Of a DNA stretch of 64,000 nt, positions 46,368 through 59,020 are shown piece after piece. Origin of the DNA: Plumapathes pennacea (lineage: Eukaryota > Cnidaria > Anthozoa > Antipatharia > Myriopathidae); assembly GCA_964036295.1 (NCBI GenBank), contig OZ038472.1, positions 11,032,068-11,096,067 on the forward strand, written 5' to 3'. Numbering within the stretch: position 1 is the stretch's first letter; every line of letters begins with the position of its first letter. A program made the position numbers and the translations under genes. The notes below the pieces were generated by a model that saw only the letters and a program-made list of their open reading frames with translations, ran no database searches and was not told the DNA's origin.

Positions 46368-48493
46368 GTTTGTTGTTTGCGTTTTGTGGAGCCTGTGCAA
46401 GAGTGACGATAGTAAATTAATTTCGTGCGAACTTGGACATGCGAAGGGCGTATAAAATGTGTTGTTTTCATCGAAATTTAACAGCAGATGCTTTATGGTT
46501 TTTTCTCACATGATTTTTACTTCAACAGTCTTGGAAAAACCCTGTTGAGAAATACTCAAAAGTACTGAATTGTTTCATTCCTGAAATACATTCATGTAAC
46601 CTCCCTCTCCCTTCCTGTCAAGATGTCCACAGCGGCCAATATTTCGTTTCTTAAAATACTGAAAGAAGGAGGGAGGGGGGGGGGGGGGAATCATTAAGCC
46701 TCAACATTTTGTAGCTTTATATAACACTTGTTGCTGCGTGTAACACTCAACGCTGGTTTTGGTCAGGTTCTTGTCAGTTCTCATCTTAACCCTTTCACTC
46801 CCAATAGTTATCAATTATTTTCTCCTTCAGTTTCTGACCAGAAATATATCATACAGTATGGAGAACTTGGCCTTTGATATCTTGCTCTGACGAAAGCTGA
46901 ATTCTCACTACATCTCTCATACCTTTTCTTCTTGAAAGGTTGGGAGAATCTGTATTTTGAGTCCGGGAGTGAAAAGATTAAAACTGAGGCAACTGGCAGC
47001 TCGATAATGCTTTTCGAATGGACACGTGTGTTACGCGCAATGCCGCTAATGCTTACGACGTGGTGTCATGCGCATGCGCCTACGAGAGACCGATACGAAG
47101 GGTCAGCGGTTTCACTTGTTAACAAATTGTTTTTCCCATTTAGGCACGGAAAGGAAAAATGAACAGAACTGCTTTAGAAGTTAATAAGATTGAAGCTGGG
47201 ACAGGGAGGAAGGAAAATGATGAATCTGTTGCTGAAAGTAAAACTTTTTCCAAGACGAATGATTCCCGGACCGCGAGGCCTGGGGTAGCCTTTGCGAAAG
47301 AAAGAAGGCGCGCGCCGACCCCACCCTCCGCGGTCAAACAGGGCAGGGAGAGCCCCGGGAAGGAGGCAAAGGCGGCAGAAAACAATGACAAGCCTGTGTT
47401 TGAGGAAAGTGAAGAATTGCGCCGTATTAGATCGATCCTCAACCAGAGCAAAGAAATGGAAAGCAAAAGTAAGACCAGTCAACTTCAACACCAAGCCGCC
47501 AAAACTCTTCTTCGAAAATAGAATTTGTGAAGTCTACAGAGCCCCAGGAAACGACGGACAAAGACGACGGGTCGTCCAGTTCATCTCCACGTGGGAAGAA
47601 ATACGGCTTGGGTCACGCTGCTGCCGTCGAGGCCTATGCTCAAAGCAGGAAAATGAACCTTAATGACACGGAAGTCAAAGCGCCCAGACCAAGACCGGGA
47701 GCTCGGGCAAACAGTCCAAGCAAAGACTTGGGTAATTAATTTGTGTTTTTTATGTCTACAATTCGACGGTCACCTTTTGCTCACTCCCTCACCAATTCAT
47801 TCATCCATCCATCCATCCAGTGAATTTATACCTACCATGTAATCTGAACAAATATAATAACTTTTATGTGTATAATGGCGAATAAGTGATGACAATTTTA
47901 TCAACGTCCTATTATGTTACGCGCCCATTTTGCGTGAGACGGCTGCTCATTTACAAACGTTTTTTAACTGCCCGAGAGTAACGGCTACCCGAATGTAACG
48001 GCCCCTTAGGCCTGCTAAATCCGAAAGTAACGGGGGCCGTTACTTTCGGAATTCTACGGTATATTGACTTATACGAAGGATACCGCAGGACGATTGCACC
48101 TTATTGGCGCAAGTCAGTATTATGCGCCCGCGATGAAATTGTCTTGCGGTATCATTCATGCAGTTCAATATATAAGGTTTTACATAAAGGTAAGCAAGGG
48201 GGTCGGTAAGCAATCGAACTCCTCTGACAGAATGGTATTCCAGATATTCCAGGTAGGGATAGCTTCACAAACAAACGCGTGCGGCTTTTTTTCCGGAATA
48301 AGTCGGGAAGTATTTTTGTTACGTTGTCTCAATACTGCAGACTTTGTTTTTTTTTTTGCGCATTTTGTGTCGTGTGAAGTCCTGACTATCACATCGTTCT
48401 TTGTTTTGTAGAGCGATCAATGGAGAACACGTCAAGGAAATTGTAGGCAACGCATATCTAACAAGAGAAAAGAATGAGTGTGTCCTGCAGTAA
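46180..48493 (+). pseudogene. EHBP1-like copy C: exons 4, 5 (frameshifted) and 11 only
   Basis: Exon 4 (46180-46263) is open and close to that of copy A. Exon 5 starts at 47144 but has a net loss of seven bases after MESKS, so its frame ends at a TAG at 47519-47521; the second half (47527 on) is open in another frame. The deletion edge creates a donor-like AAA/GTAAGA at 47469. Exons 6-10 are absent: intron 5 sequence passes, via about 250 bases of unrelated DNA with GTAACGG inverted repeats, into intron 10 at about 48058. Exon 11 (48412-48493) survives complete with CVLQ and TAA. Without most of the bMERB exons it cannot encode the Rab-binding domain. Confidence 0.75.
46786..46981. mobile_element. 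piggyBac-like MITE, copy C
   Basis: Begins TTAACCCTTTCACTCCC and ends GGGAGTGAAAAGATTAA, flanked by TTAA, in intron 4. Confidence 0.7.
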
Positions 48494-49841
48494 AACAATG
48501 GTACCAGTCCGTGTAAATTAGTAATATACAATTTAATTTAAAAGAATACGAAGGGAGCAAGATTAACAGAACCTGTTACTCGGGACAATTTTGTTCGCAA
48601 CGCCATCAAAAATTGCAGAAAACATTTCACGTGAAACACCCCTCTCTTTTTCGCTCTCCACGCAACGTTGTGTGCAGGTTTCAACGAAAGTTGGCAAACC
48701 GTCTGACACCCCTAAAGCAGTTTACATAGCAAATGTTGCGTTGAAAGTTGCTCTGTGTAACAGGACCTCAGCCCCAATGCTTTTGTTTTTACTGCTACGA
48801 AATTTGCCTGTAACCGGACTTGTTACAATTTTCGGATGTCTCTGAACCTGATGAGGAGATCGAACAAACTGAACTCGCAGTCAAAAACGGAACTGCCGAA
48901 CGTCATACGCATGTCTATGACGTCATTAATATGGCGTTCAGACAGCGTTCTCAATAGGTACAACTACGTAGTTAGATTGTTTTTCACGAGTGTGGCGGCA
49001 TCTTGTACAAAGGGAATTTCAACACTGAAATAAATATCCACTGTTTAAAAATTACCGAGTTTCTTTGCAGTCGAGTTTTTATTAGCACAGTACATAGTTC
49101 GGATTCACGCCCTCTTGCATGCCATTTCTTCAGTTAGACCGAAAACGGTTTGTCTGCCATGTAGTAACTTGTGGTGGGCTACACCGCTGAATTGAGCCTG
49201 CAGTTAATGACGCATGTGCAAACTGGTATTCCGATGTTAGAAATTTTGTAAAGCAAAAATGAAAGCAAGCCCAATCGTTTTTATCTGTTACCTGATGCAG
49301 ATTCAGCCATTTTCTTTGTATTATTTTGAAACTTCCGTTAGAAGTTAATGATTTTGCCGGGTGAGTGTTTTCGCTAGTTATAAGATGCGCATATCAATAT
49401 GTCCAGCCATTGTGCGCGATGTCTTAACTGGCAACAAGTGTATTAGCTAGTGCATTTTGCAAAAAGTGGGGTTTGAACGTTTACATTTGTTCAAAAATAC
49501 CCTGAAAATGTGGGAACTTTTACTGGGTAGCATGCCCTCGGGCCCCCTACCAGCTCGCGCTCACAGTGCTCGATTAAAAAGATATTTCTCTGATTGTCTC
49601 ATACGCTTCAGCTTCAGGCGCTGTGCATCTCATTGCGTGTAGTTGAGCCTGCGGTCGCCTGCGGTTTCACCAGTGTAAACACAATATATGTCTTAAACAA
49701 AGTATGCACTGGGTCAGTCAAATGTTTACGTAATATTCACCTAATAATACTTCACGCCACCAAAGCATCCATTTGGATTGTATTTAACCCCTGTCAGGCC
49801 AGGAAGATCTTTATCTTTCTTGAGGAAGTTCTGAGCTGCAA

Positions 49842-50038
49842 ATGGCTGATAAACTGGCAAATGTGGAAAAATCCCTCAACCTTACCAAGAACTTGCGTTC
49901 CACTGTGACAAGAGTGTTTCAAGACCTTGCTTGTACGTCCTCCGTGAAGAAGGAAGGCGATTCATCGGGTTCCAGCAAGTCACCCCGAATCACAGAATGT
50001 TTGAAGCAAAATCTTGCCGCTGTTCAAAAGATTTTAAG
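49842..50038 (+). CDS. MED27-like first coding exon, copy C
   Basis: Same start, length and donor as copies A and B. It keeps TRVFQDL and has PRITECLKQ in place of PRVAEYLKQ. The exon is open, but its intron runs within about 1.4 kb into GPCR flank DNA at the 51408 junction, so no MED27 exon 2 lies near it. It is probably an orphan first exon unless it splices over a very long distance to the true gene. Confidence 0.6.
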
Positions 50039-51143
50039 GTACTGAGTTCACTTTTCCTAATTTACCTCACAAATTATAAGGCTGCAGTACGTTTATACTA
50101 GAGTGTAGCACATGGCGGAGGAACTAACTGGAAAAGAGTGGGAGCTAGAAGGGTGGAAGTGCCAAATTTTCTTGCCCCTTTTATGGTAATAGTATCAACT
50201 ACAATCATGGCCAAAATCAATTGTGTAATGTTTGGGTGTGATTACAAGTTTACCCCTCAGTGGGTTCAATCGGCTACTTCTCTAAAAAGAATTCCATGAA
50301 AAATCAGCAAAAGCCCTATAACCCCTAAAGATTTCCATGTTTCTAAATGGGGGGGAGGGGTGGGGGGTTGAGTTTTTTGGTGGAACAACCCAATGTTGGG
50401 TAGTAAAAGCATTTTCAGCCTACAGTATGCTACAGTAGCCTGCAAGAGTCCCTCCTTTTCACTCCAAGATTGTGTAAGCAAGTGCACATAAATTACATGC
50501 ATGCGCTGAAGATCCAGTCAGGGCACATAGAGAATTGGAGTGAAACAGGTCCACACAACTCTCCAATTTGTATTTGACCACTCCACTCTCTATCACTGAT
50601 GAGCACTGATGTAGCTCTGTGATCCATTGAAATCTGTAGGCTATAATCAAATGCCATTTGCATTTTTGAAATCGAAAGGGAACTCACTGTCACCTGGAGG
50701 CTTTGTTTAAACAAAATTTTCAATTCAACTCTGGATCATTCTTTTTGTGTTCTGTGGAAGAGTATTTTGTATTTGTATTAGAGTATTAGAGTATTAGAAT
50801 TTGTGCCATATATGCTAACATATCAGGAAATTGAGGCTGTTTTCTCTCCATCAATAATTACATTGTCAGGATGAACTCTATACTCATGGGCAATGAATTT
50901 ATTGATAATTTATTCATTCAAGTACACGTCTTCTTTCCAACATCTTACCCACTAAAAATACCTGGGGAGTGTCAGATTTGTGTTGTTTGTTAAATAACTC
51001 TCCAGTGATGAAGCTTACTGGTGCAGATGATTTGTACAACAGTAAGTTTCATGAACAGAACTTCCAAGGGTGCAAGTATATATTTGTAATTTTGTAAATT
51101 TACAGTCCCTAAATCAAAAGCCAGGATTTTTATTTATTTTTAA

Positions 51144-51408
51144 GAGAAGGCAGTGTGGCCGAGTGAATAGGGTGCCGGACTGAAAATCCGGAGGTCCCAG
51201 GTTCAAGTCCCACTCTGACCACTAGCTGAATTTGCAACACAGTAGCCCTGAGTTCAAATCCTTGGCCACGTTATGTAAATAACCAACTGGTTTGTCTCCG
51301 ACCAGTTGGGATTCTTAATGAATTTGCGTTCAGTTTAATTGATATTTGAATTCGTTTCTGTATTTCAAGTCTCCCCAGTCAGCACGGCAGTGCTAAATAC
51401 ATTGAGAC
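51144..51408 (+). mobile_element. tRNA-derived SINE, copy C
   Basis: Almost identical to the copy at 24954-25215 and more different from 41013-41274, even though copy C otherwise shares blocks with B. Its right end is the duplication junction. This supports unequal exchange between the A and C blocks near this point. Confidence 0.65.
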
Positions 51409-51585
51409 GGTTTCACACTTATTTTTAACATATCAATCCCTAATTGATTCATCAAACGTAATTTCTACAAACTGACCATTACTGACTTAGTTATTTCTAC
51501 GAACTTTTTCTTAGTTTTGGTGAACGGAACTGTGATAAAACCATATAAGCGAAATATCAACTGAATATGTTTCTTTCCATTATTT

Positions 51586-52494
51586 TTATGTTGGGACCTC
51601 TTGATCCTCTAGTTTTCTGCAGCGGAACATATTCCTGAAACTTCTCTTGATATCACTTTTAAAAAAAGCGTACGCAACCGGGTTGATTGCTGAGTTTAGA
51701 ATGGACAGTAGCTCTGTGATACGCCAATATTTTTGCGGCAGTAGATGCTTCTTACCTAATATGACATCGAATAATGTAAGAGTAATTTTAACTAAGGACA
51801 TGACTGAGAAGACTGTGACTGCAACGCAGATAATATTCATCGAGGATTTCCTTTTGTTTTGTGTGGAGGTTTCCGAGCTGGGTTCATCAACCCTTCGATT
51901 AAAATTCAGTTGTGTCATTTGTATTTCCATATGACGCGATTGTCGTCGGACGATGCAGAAAATATGTCCAGCAGCAAATGTTAATGTTACCAATGGTAAA
52001 AGCTCGAAAACAACCAGATCGTAAATTCTGAACCTTCTGAAGTCGTTGATATCCTCTGGTGAAGCCAGGATGTCGGCTTTGAGGTAAAATATGAAGTGCG
52101 GTAGAAACGAAGCCGCCCAAGCAGTGAATATGAGAAAGAATGCTCTTCTAGCAGTCATCAAAGTGATGTACCTTAAAGGTTTCGTGATAAAAATGTAGCG
52201 GTCGCGCGTCAGAAGACAGAGGTTGAAAGCTGACACGGCACTGAGAAATGACATAACGCTGTACCACGCGTTGCCACTTGGATGCTGAAGCAAGTATTTC
52301 GTACCTAATACAAATCCTGCACCGATACAAACATCTGCAACGGCGAGTGACAGGATGATCCAGTTTGTTGGATTGCGAAGTCGTTTTCTGGTAACGATCA
52401 GATAAATGACTATTCCATTCCCAGCGACTGTGAAAACGGAGCAGAAAAGGCTTGAAACTAAATACCACATTGGCAGCATCACGTTCCCGTCCAT
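51586..52494 (-). CDS. Class A GPCR, copy 9 (intact, recent duplicate of copy 5)
   Basis: 302 residues from the first ATG (52494), or 297 from the conserved ATG at 52479. It differs from copy 5 at three residues: Ala to Val and Leu to Arg just before the DRY (TRDRY), and Thr to Ala in extracellular loop 2 (ILASPED). The Arg next to DRY puts a charge in the inner end of TM3, where all other copies have Leu, and could harm function. Everything else, including GN, LAVAD and NPVAY, is as in copy 5. Confidence 0.85.
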   Translation of the reverse strand: MDGNVMLPMWYLVSSLFCSVFTVAGNGIVIYLIVTRKRLRNPTNWIILSLAVADVCIGAGFVLGTKYLLQHPSGNAWYSVMSFLSAVSAFNLCLLTRDRYIFITKPLRYITLMTARRAFFLIFTAWAASFLPHFIFYLKADILASPEDINDFRRFRIYDLVVFELLPLVTLTFAAGHIFCIVRRQSRHMEIQMTQLNFNRRVDEPSSETSTQNKRKSSMNIICVAVTVFSVMSLVKITLTLFDVILGKKHLLPQKYWRITELLSILNSAINPVAYAFFKSDIKRSFRNMFRCRKLEDQEVPT

Positions 52495-53570
52495 GGAAGA
52501 TTTTAAAACCAAAACCAAAACCGAACTTTGTTAATCACAACGTTCGAAAACAATTATTGCTGTTGTCTTGTTTTAGTCGTATTCACCACCGCAGCTCCTC
52601 GTTCGTCCAGCTGTTCTTCTCTGTGGCTGTAATTTTGAAATCTTTGTTAATTAGCATCACCACGGAAATAAGGTTATTGGCTGTGCGGTCACCATTTTTG
52701 AGTCAGCGGTCAATGCACAAAACTGTAGGTAAGTACAGGTTTTGTAGTTCAGTGTAGTTCAGCATGTAAAAACTCAAGACCCAAAGAAGAAACTCAATAC
52801 TTGGACTCGAGAATGAGTTGATCAATTGTCCTCCTCGTTATGACAACCGTATTACGATTATTTACACATCGGGAAATTTAAACAAACACGGCGAATTTTC
52901 CCCCAGAAAAGTCAAGGTCTTACGGGCAACTTTCCTTAGTTCTGGTTTTATGGCGAAACTGCAGTAGTTTGCTGGAAAGGGGGAAACGGCAATTCATTGA
53001 GGAGCCGGATTTATATAAACGTTTATAATAAGAATTAGAACGATCTCTTTGAAGTCAAGCATCTTGGGAAACAATACTCGTTTTTAAACAGGTGTACATA
53101 GTGGAGCCAAGCAAGCAAGTAAGCAAGCCTTGAAAAAAAAAAAAAAAAAAAAAAATTCTAGAAGTTATTTAAAAGTACCATAAATAGAAGAGATTAACTT
53201 TTAAGATAAGGTGGAACAATTTACTTCAAAGAAAGAAATGTATAGCCAAAGAGAATATATGTGTTTATAAATAGTCTAACTCAAAGCATCATAATTGATG
53301 ATATCTCCCACATTTATTCAAGTATTTTATTCTAACCCATACGGAAATATTTTTTTGATTGTTGCGTGTTTTACAGCTGGCCTCGGAGAACTATAAAATA
53401 CATATTAATTTTATTATAAACGCCGCGTCGGTTCCAATCTATATAATAATAATTTAATTGCTCACGGAGTGTGGCCCCGGCGAGCTTAAAAATGGAGTTT
53501 TTTTCTTCTGGGTCGAGAATCAGCACACGGTGATTGGTTCATATGATCACGTGATATGCGATGACGTAAA

Positions 53571-53936
53571 CCGCCGCCCGGTTGGCTCAGTTGGTTGAGT
53601 GCCGGTCTTTCGTGCGGGAGGTCGCGGGTTCGAACCCCGGCCGGACCAGCACTCAGGGTCTTAAAATAACTAAAGAGAAGATGCCTTTGTTTCTAACAGC
53701 AGATGGTAAGATCTTCACTTGGCTCGGCTGACTACGTAAAATGGCGGTCCCGTCTCCCTATAGTTCTAAACTTGATGACAGGGGGGACGTAAAAGAACCA
53801 CTGAGGACGTAAACAAATCTCTGGCAGTGACCACCCTCAGTGCCTGTACTCCACAGTAATATGGCGAAGCCAAATTGTTGCTGAAAAGCCCCTTGAGGGG
53901 AGCATCAATAAAAATATGTGTGTATGTATGTATGTA
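53571..53936 (+). mobile_element. tRNA-derived SINE, second family, copy 2
   Basis: A duplicate of 27376-27741 carried by the 26 kb duplication, with the same A and B boxes and GTAT tail. Confidence 0.75.
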
Positions 53937-54105
53937 ATTGACTTCGCTAAACAACTCGAGATGTGGCCAGTGAATTGCTCGTTACTTGTGTAAAAGTTAA
54001 CTGCATCCCATCCAAACTCAACACCATTGGGCTCTGTGGAACATGCACGGATAAACTGGATTTTAGGGAACGATTTGGCTTGCGTTCTTAAGTTCACCGC
54101 GGAAG

Positions 54106-54570
54106 CTTTGAGAATAGCCGTAAACAAATGTTTGATGGATACCGCTCGGGGATTGCAAATTTCTCTGTCGCCGCTAAATATTTAGTCCCGACGAAACTTT
54201 CTGTGGCAGCACGAAATACTTCTGGGAAGATAACAGGCCGAAAACGGAAACCAAAGCTACGATGAGCTTTAGCCGCAAAACAATGGCGATTTATGCTTTA
54301 CTTTGTACATGACATCTGTTGCCTCATAAAATTCTTCTGCTTATCGTAATTTGCCTGTTGAAATGTTTCTTTCATTCGATCATGTAGCCTTTGTTTCGCA
54401 ATGGTCATTGTATACCAGATATGAAAAATACACTGAAATAGTCCTGAGCATTGAGTTTGCAGTTCACAAATGACTGAACACACTGTGAACAAAACCGCAA
54501 TATTGTTGACGTAAACAAGTGTCGTGTTACATTCCTCGCTTGTTACAGAACACGAAAACTCGAAAGCCTG
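54106..54570 (-). other. Unrecognised - strand open segments, duplicate
   Basis: A copy of 27911-28375. The open stretch ending KNFMRQQMSCTK is kept with two substitutions (QANYDKQ for QAKYNKQ). I do not recognise the protein. Confidence 0.25.
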
Positions 54571-55021
54571 ATAGAAGAAACGTATTCAGTTAATAAAAAA
54601 ACCACAAAAGTATTGAAGCGAAGGCTGGATTAATCGTGGCCTCTCGTTATTTATAGTGCGCTGTTTACATAAAGATGATTAATGGCGCATTGCAGGCGTC
54701 CAAGGAATGAAGTAATGCAAATAATAAATACAGCACTAAGTGCCAGTCGAACGAGATCTAAACTATTACTAATATTTCTAATTCTAAAATCTCCGAACTA
54801 TTATTAAAAGGAACGTCAGTCCGAACTTTGTTAAAATGTCTGCAAGTATGTGACGCCAATTAGATAATGTTCTTAACGGCGTTTAGTTTTCACACATAAA
54901 TCCCTAACTGATTCATCACACGTTATTTCTACGAACTGACTATTTCTTGGTTTTGGTGAACGGAACTGTGATAAAACCGTATAAACGAAATATCGACTGA
55001 ATATGTTTCTTGCCATTATCT

Positions 55022-55366
55022 TTATGTTGGGACATCTTGATCCTCTAGTTTTCTGCAGCGGAGCATATTCCTGAAACTTCTCTTGATATCAGTTTTGAAA
55101 AAAGCGTACGCAACCGGGTTGATCGCTGAGTTTACAATGGCCGGTAGGTCTGCGATACACCAATATTTTGGCAGGGCGACTAGGAACTTACCTATTATGA
55201 CATCGAAGAATGTAAGAGTAATTTTAACTAAGGACATGACTGAGAAGACTGTGATTGCAACGCAGATCATATTCATCGAGGATTTTCCTTTCTTTTGTGT
55301 GGAGGTTTCTGTGAAAACAGAGCAGAAAATGCCTGAAACTAAATACTACATTGGCTGCATCACGTT
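55022..55366 (-). pseudogene. GPCR copy 10, internal-deletion remnant
   Basis: A duplicate of copy 6 with the same TM1-to-TM6 fusion and the same stop beside the start. Minor differences include DLPAIVNSAINP and RSFRNMLRC. Confidence 0.8.
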
Positions 55367-57797
55367 CGAGTCCTTGGAAGAATGCAAAAAATTGTCTGGA
55401 GGTCGGTTTGAAACGGTCGTTATGACTGATGCTTCCTCTCTCTGTTCTTATAAGCAGAGTTTTTAAGCGTGTTCAGGTTGTATCCAGCTTGTGGTAATGA
55501 CAGACCAATGTAGTGAAAACGCAGAGCCTGAAAGTCCCAGGAGGGGAGTCCAAAAACAAAAACAAAAACAAAAACAAAAAACGAACTTTGTCAATCGTAC
55601 GTTGTTAAACCATTGATTGTTGTTGTCTCGTTTTAGTCGTATTCACCACCGCAGCTTGTCGTTCGTCCAGCTGTCCTTCTCTGTGGCTGTAATTTTGAAA
55701 GCTTGTTTAGTGTCACCGCTGAAATACGTTTTTTCGGCCGTGCGGTCACCGTATTTTTGAGTCAGCGGTCATTGCACAAAACTGTAGGTTCCAGTACAGA
55801 TTTTGCAGTTCAGTGTAGCGCTTGTAAAACCTCAAGACCAAAACAAGAAACTCAATACTAGGACACGATACTGAGCTATGAGCTAGTTCAGTGCATTTTT
55901 CATAAATGAGTTGAGCAGTGACGTCATTATTCCGAAATATTCTGGCTACTATGCCTCTGCAGAGTAAATGAAATGTATTCTAAATATTGCGAAATAGCTT
56001 CAAAACGAACGCGTATGTGTATTATTTGACTGTTCTCCAGTAACAGATCACCTGCATCGATCAATAGAATTTCTGGAAGCGTGTTCATAAGACCAGGAAA
56101 GAATTGTCGAAGTGAAACAAGAAACTTTTTTAGGCGGACCTGCTTTTAAAGTCGGTGACTCTGTCATAAAACTGATGCGGAAAACAAGACCAGAATTTAC
56201 CAATTGTCCTTCTCGTTATGACAACCATATTCCGATTATTTACACATAACGTGAATTGACAGAATCACTAAAACACCTTGGAAAAAGTAAACAAACACGC
56301 CGAATTTTTCCTCCCGAAAAGTCAAGCTCTCACGGGCAACTTTCCCTAGTTTTGGTTTTATGGCGAAACTACAGTAGTTTGCTGGAAAGGTGGGAACGGC
56401 AATTCATTGAGGAGCCGGAATTTTGTAAACGTAGGTAATAAGAATTAGAACGATCTCTTTTCAAGTCAAGCATCTTGGGAAACAAGACTTGTTTTTAAAC
56501 AGGTGTACATGGCCGGAATTAAAATGCAGCCAAGCAAGCAAGTAAGCAAGCCTTGAAAAAAGAAAAAAAAAAAAAAAAAAAGCACACTCGCGAAGTTATT
56601 TAAAAGTACCATAAATAGAACAGATTGTCTCATAAGACGAGGTGGATAGTACGCGCGATCTGATTGGTGAACGTGTTGCTCGTCAAGTTGGCGTCAGCTT
56701 GCGTCAAACTCGATTTGTTTTCGTGTTTTTTTTTGTTGTTGTTGCAAAGTTATCGTTTGCCTTATCTTAGGTGCTATATTGAGTTTTAGATGAACGCGGG
56801 CATTTCAAAGAACACGAGTGAACTGTGGAGAAGCCCGACGAGTGCTCTATTCCTTTTCTAATAAAGTATATTATGTACACAAAGCTTGACAGCTGTCACA
56901 CCCGACATCATTACACAGATGTCCTACAATACACCAGACACGTGCAACATGCACTATAATTGAAAATGAAAAAATTCCAATTAAGAAGTGAGTCCACAAT
57001 GGCCTTTGCAAGTAAAAGCTGTCAGTTGCTGTTTCAATTCGATCCCATCTTCCCAAGCGCTACTCTCCATCGAAGGGCTTGCGCTTGAAACGTCAGGTCT
57101 TTTTTTTTAACGGCGCCCAGTTTTTACACATCGCGACCATTAGTCGATTCATCACACGTTTTTCACCACGCTGACGCAGTAACAGCTACTACTCCAACAT
57201 ACAAGCTTTCCATTTCGAAGAAATAACAATTTATTTCAAAGAAAGATATGTATAGCCAAAGAGATTATATATGTTTGATAAATAGTTTAACTTAAAGCAT
57301 CACAATTGATGATATTTCCCGCATTTACTCAAACATATTTTATTCTAAGTCGTACGGAAATATTTTTTTGATTGTTGCGTGTTTAACAGATGGCCTCGGA
57401 GGACTATAAAATACAAAATTTAACTATAAACGCCGCGTCGGCTCCAATCTATATATAATAATAATTTAATCATTTATTGTGCGCTGTTCACATAAAGACG
57501 ATCAACGGCGCATTACAGGCGTCCAAGGAATGAAGTAATTGAACTAAAAATACAGCACTAAGTACTAGTCGAACGAGATCTAAACTATTACTAATAATTC
57601 TAATTCTAAAATCTCCGAACTATTCTTAAAAGGAACGTCAGTCCGAACTTCGTTAAAATGTCTGCATGTATGTGACGCCAATTAGATAATATTCTTAACG
57701 GCGTTCAGTTTTCACAAATCAATCTCTAATTGATTCATCGCACGTTATTTCTACGAACTGACTATTTCTTAGTTTTGGTGAACGGAACTGTGATAAA

Positions 57798-59020
57798 TAT
57801 ATCTTATTGACCGAGTGCGAGGGCCGTACTGGGAGAATATCGGCCCGAGGTCTTGACAGTACGGACCGAGCGCAGCGAGGTCCGTACAAAAAAGACCGAG
57901 GGCCGATATTCTCCCAGTACGGTCCCGAGCAAACTCGGTCAATAAGAGATTTATTACACGACTTTGTGATCATTGAAACCTGCACCATCGGTAAAATTTT
58001 ATGCCGTGCGTAAGTCGTAAACAAGAAATCTCAGAGTACAAATCTCGCAAGCTTAGAACATACAGACCCGATCTACACTTTTCTTTTATTTATGTGAACA
58101 AAATGTGATAGAAAAGTACAGGAGAAACCACCAACTTTAGCGAAGCCAAAGGAAACAAGTAAAACGAGTGGGTTGAAAGACAAAAACTACAATTTGCGGA
58201 TGCATCAGAAGTCCACGAAGATTGACCAGTCTTACTCTGTACTGTCGTAGAAAACAAACAATTTTAATTGTTTAAAAACGCCAATCCTTACCTGCTACTC
58301 AGCTCAGTACGCACCTCGGCAAATTCATGAATTCAAAACAAAATGGCGGTGACCGCCGCCACCATTTTGAAAGTAGTCCTGTAAGAGTCCCAGGAAGCTT
58401 TGTTGGAACGACAAGCAGTTAAAATTTACATCTTTTGGAGATGAGAAATTAGAGAATTCAGGACTGAAAGGCTACTGACTTACATGAAGATTGTTTCTGG
58501 CTCTGAGGAGAACTTATATCTTTCGCTTAACTTTGAAGAAGACAATGTCGAGTTTTGCGAGCGACTCTGTTCGTTGCCATCCGTTTCAGCAAGTTACGAG
58601 AAACTTTCCGCATTAACTTCCCCCATGCTACTTTCCGCAGAACTCAACCAGTTATCCTCTTCACCATTCACAAGTCAATAAGAAGAATTCAAACTACAAA
58701 AACTTTTTAGCTGCAGACTCGACGATTCAACCTTGGCTGCAAGCGTCAAATGCTCATCACATTTGACAGCCGCACTTGTATGGTTTTCTTCAAATTTCAT
58801 TTCCGTTTCCGTTATAAATGAGGTCATTTAATATTCCTTATTACCCGAGCTTGGTCTGCCATATTGATTATTTTTTCATCTCAGAAAAACATGCGTAATC
58901 TTATGTGATCATACCCGGTCTGATACAGCCGGTCTGATACTTAGAAAATATCAGACCGGCAAAGGAGCGATCTGATTGGTGGATTTTCTGTATCGGCCCG
59001 CTCAGCAGTCTAGTCGTGTA
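57798..59020. mobile_element. 1.22 kb insertion with terminal hairpin and TTATTACACGACT repeats
   Basis: The other 26 kb copy is uninterrupted here (TGATAAAATCATATAAGC at about 31599), so this is an insertion; ATAAA flanks both ends. The left 150 bases form one large hairpin (arms starting CTTATTGACCGAG and ending CTCGGTCAATAAG, with inner arms around GGCCGATATTCTCCCAGTAC). TTTATTACACGACT at 57950 is inverted at 59012 as AGTCGTGTAATAAA. Near the right end another pair, CCGGTCTGATAC and ATATCAGACCGGC, occurs. No transposase is recognised. It is either one element with complex ends or a palindromic MITE beside a larger MITE. Confidence 0.7.

Larger units (their letters stand above)
25216..51408. 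repeat. About 26.2 kb tandem segment, first copy
   Basis: The sequence from here repeats from 51409 to the window end in the same order. The offset is constant at 26193-26195 bases up to 57.79 kb and about 28.57 kb after the two insertions in the second copy. Identity is very high: GPCR copies 5 and 9 differ by three residues in 310 codons, and EHBP1 exon 5 of B and D differs by one residue in 195. Confidence 0.85.
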
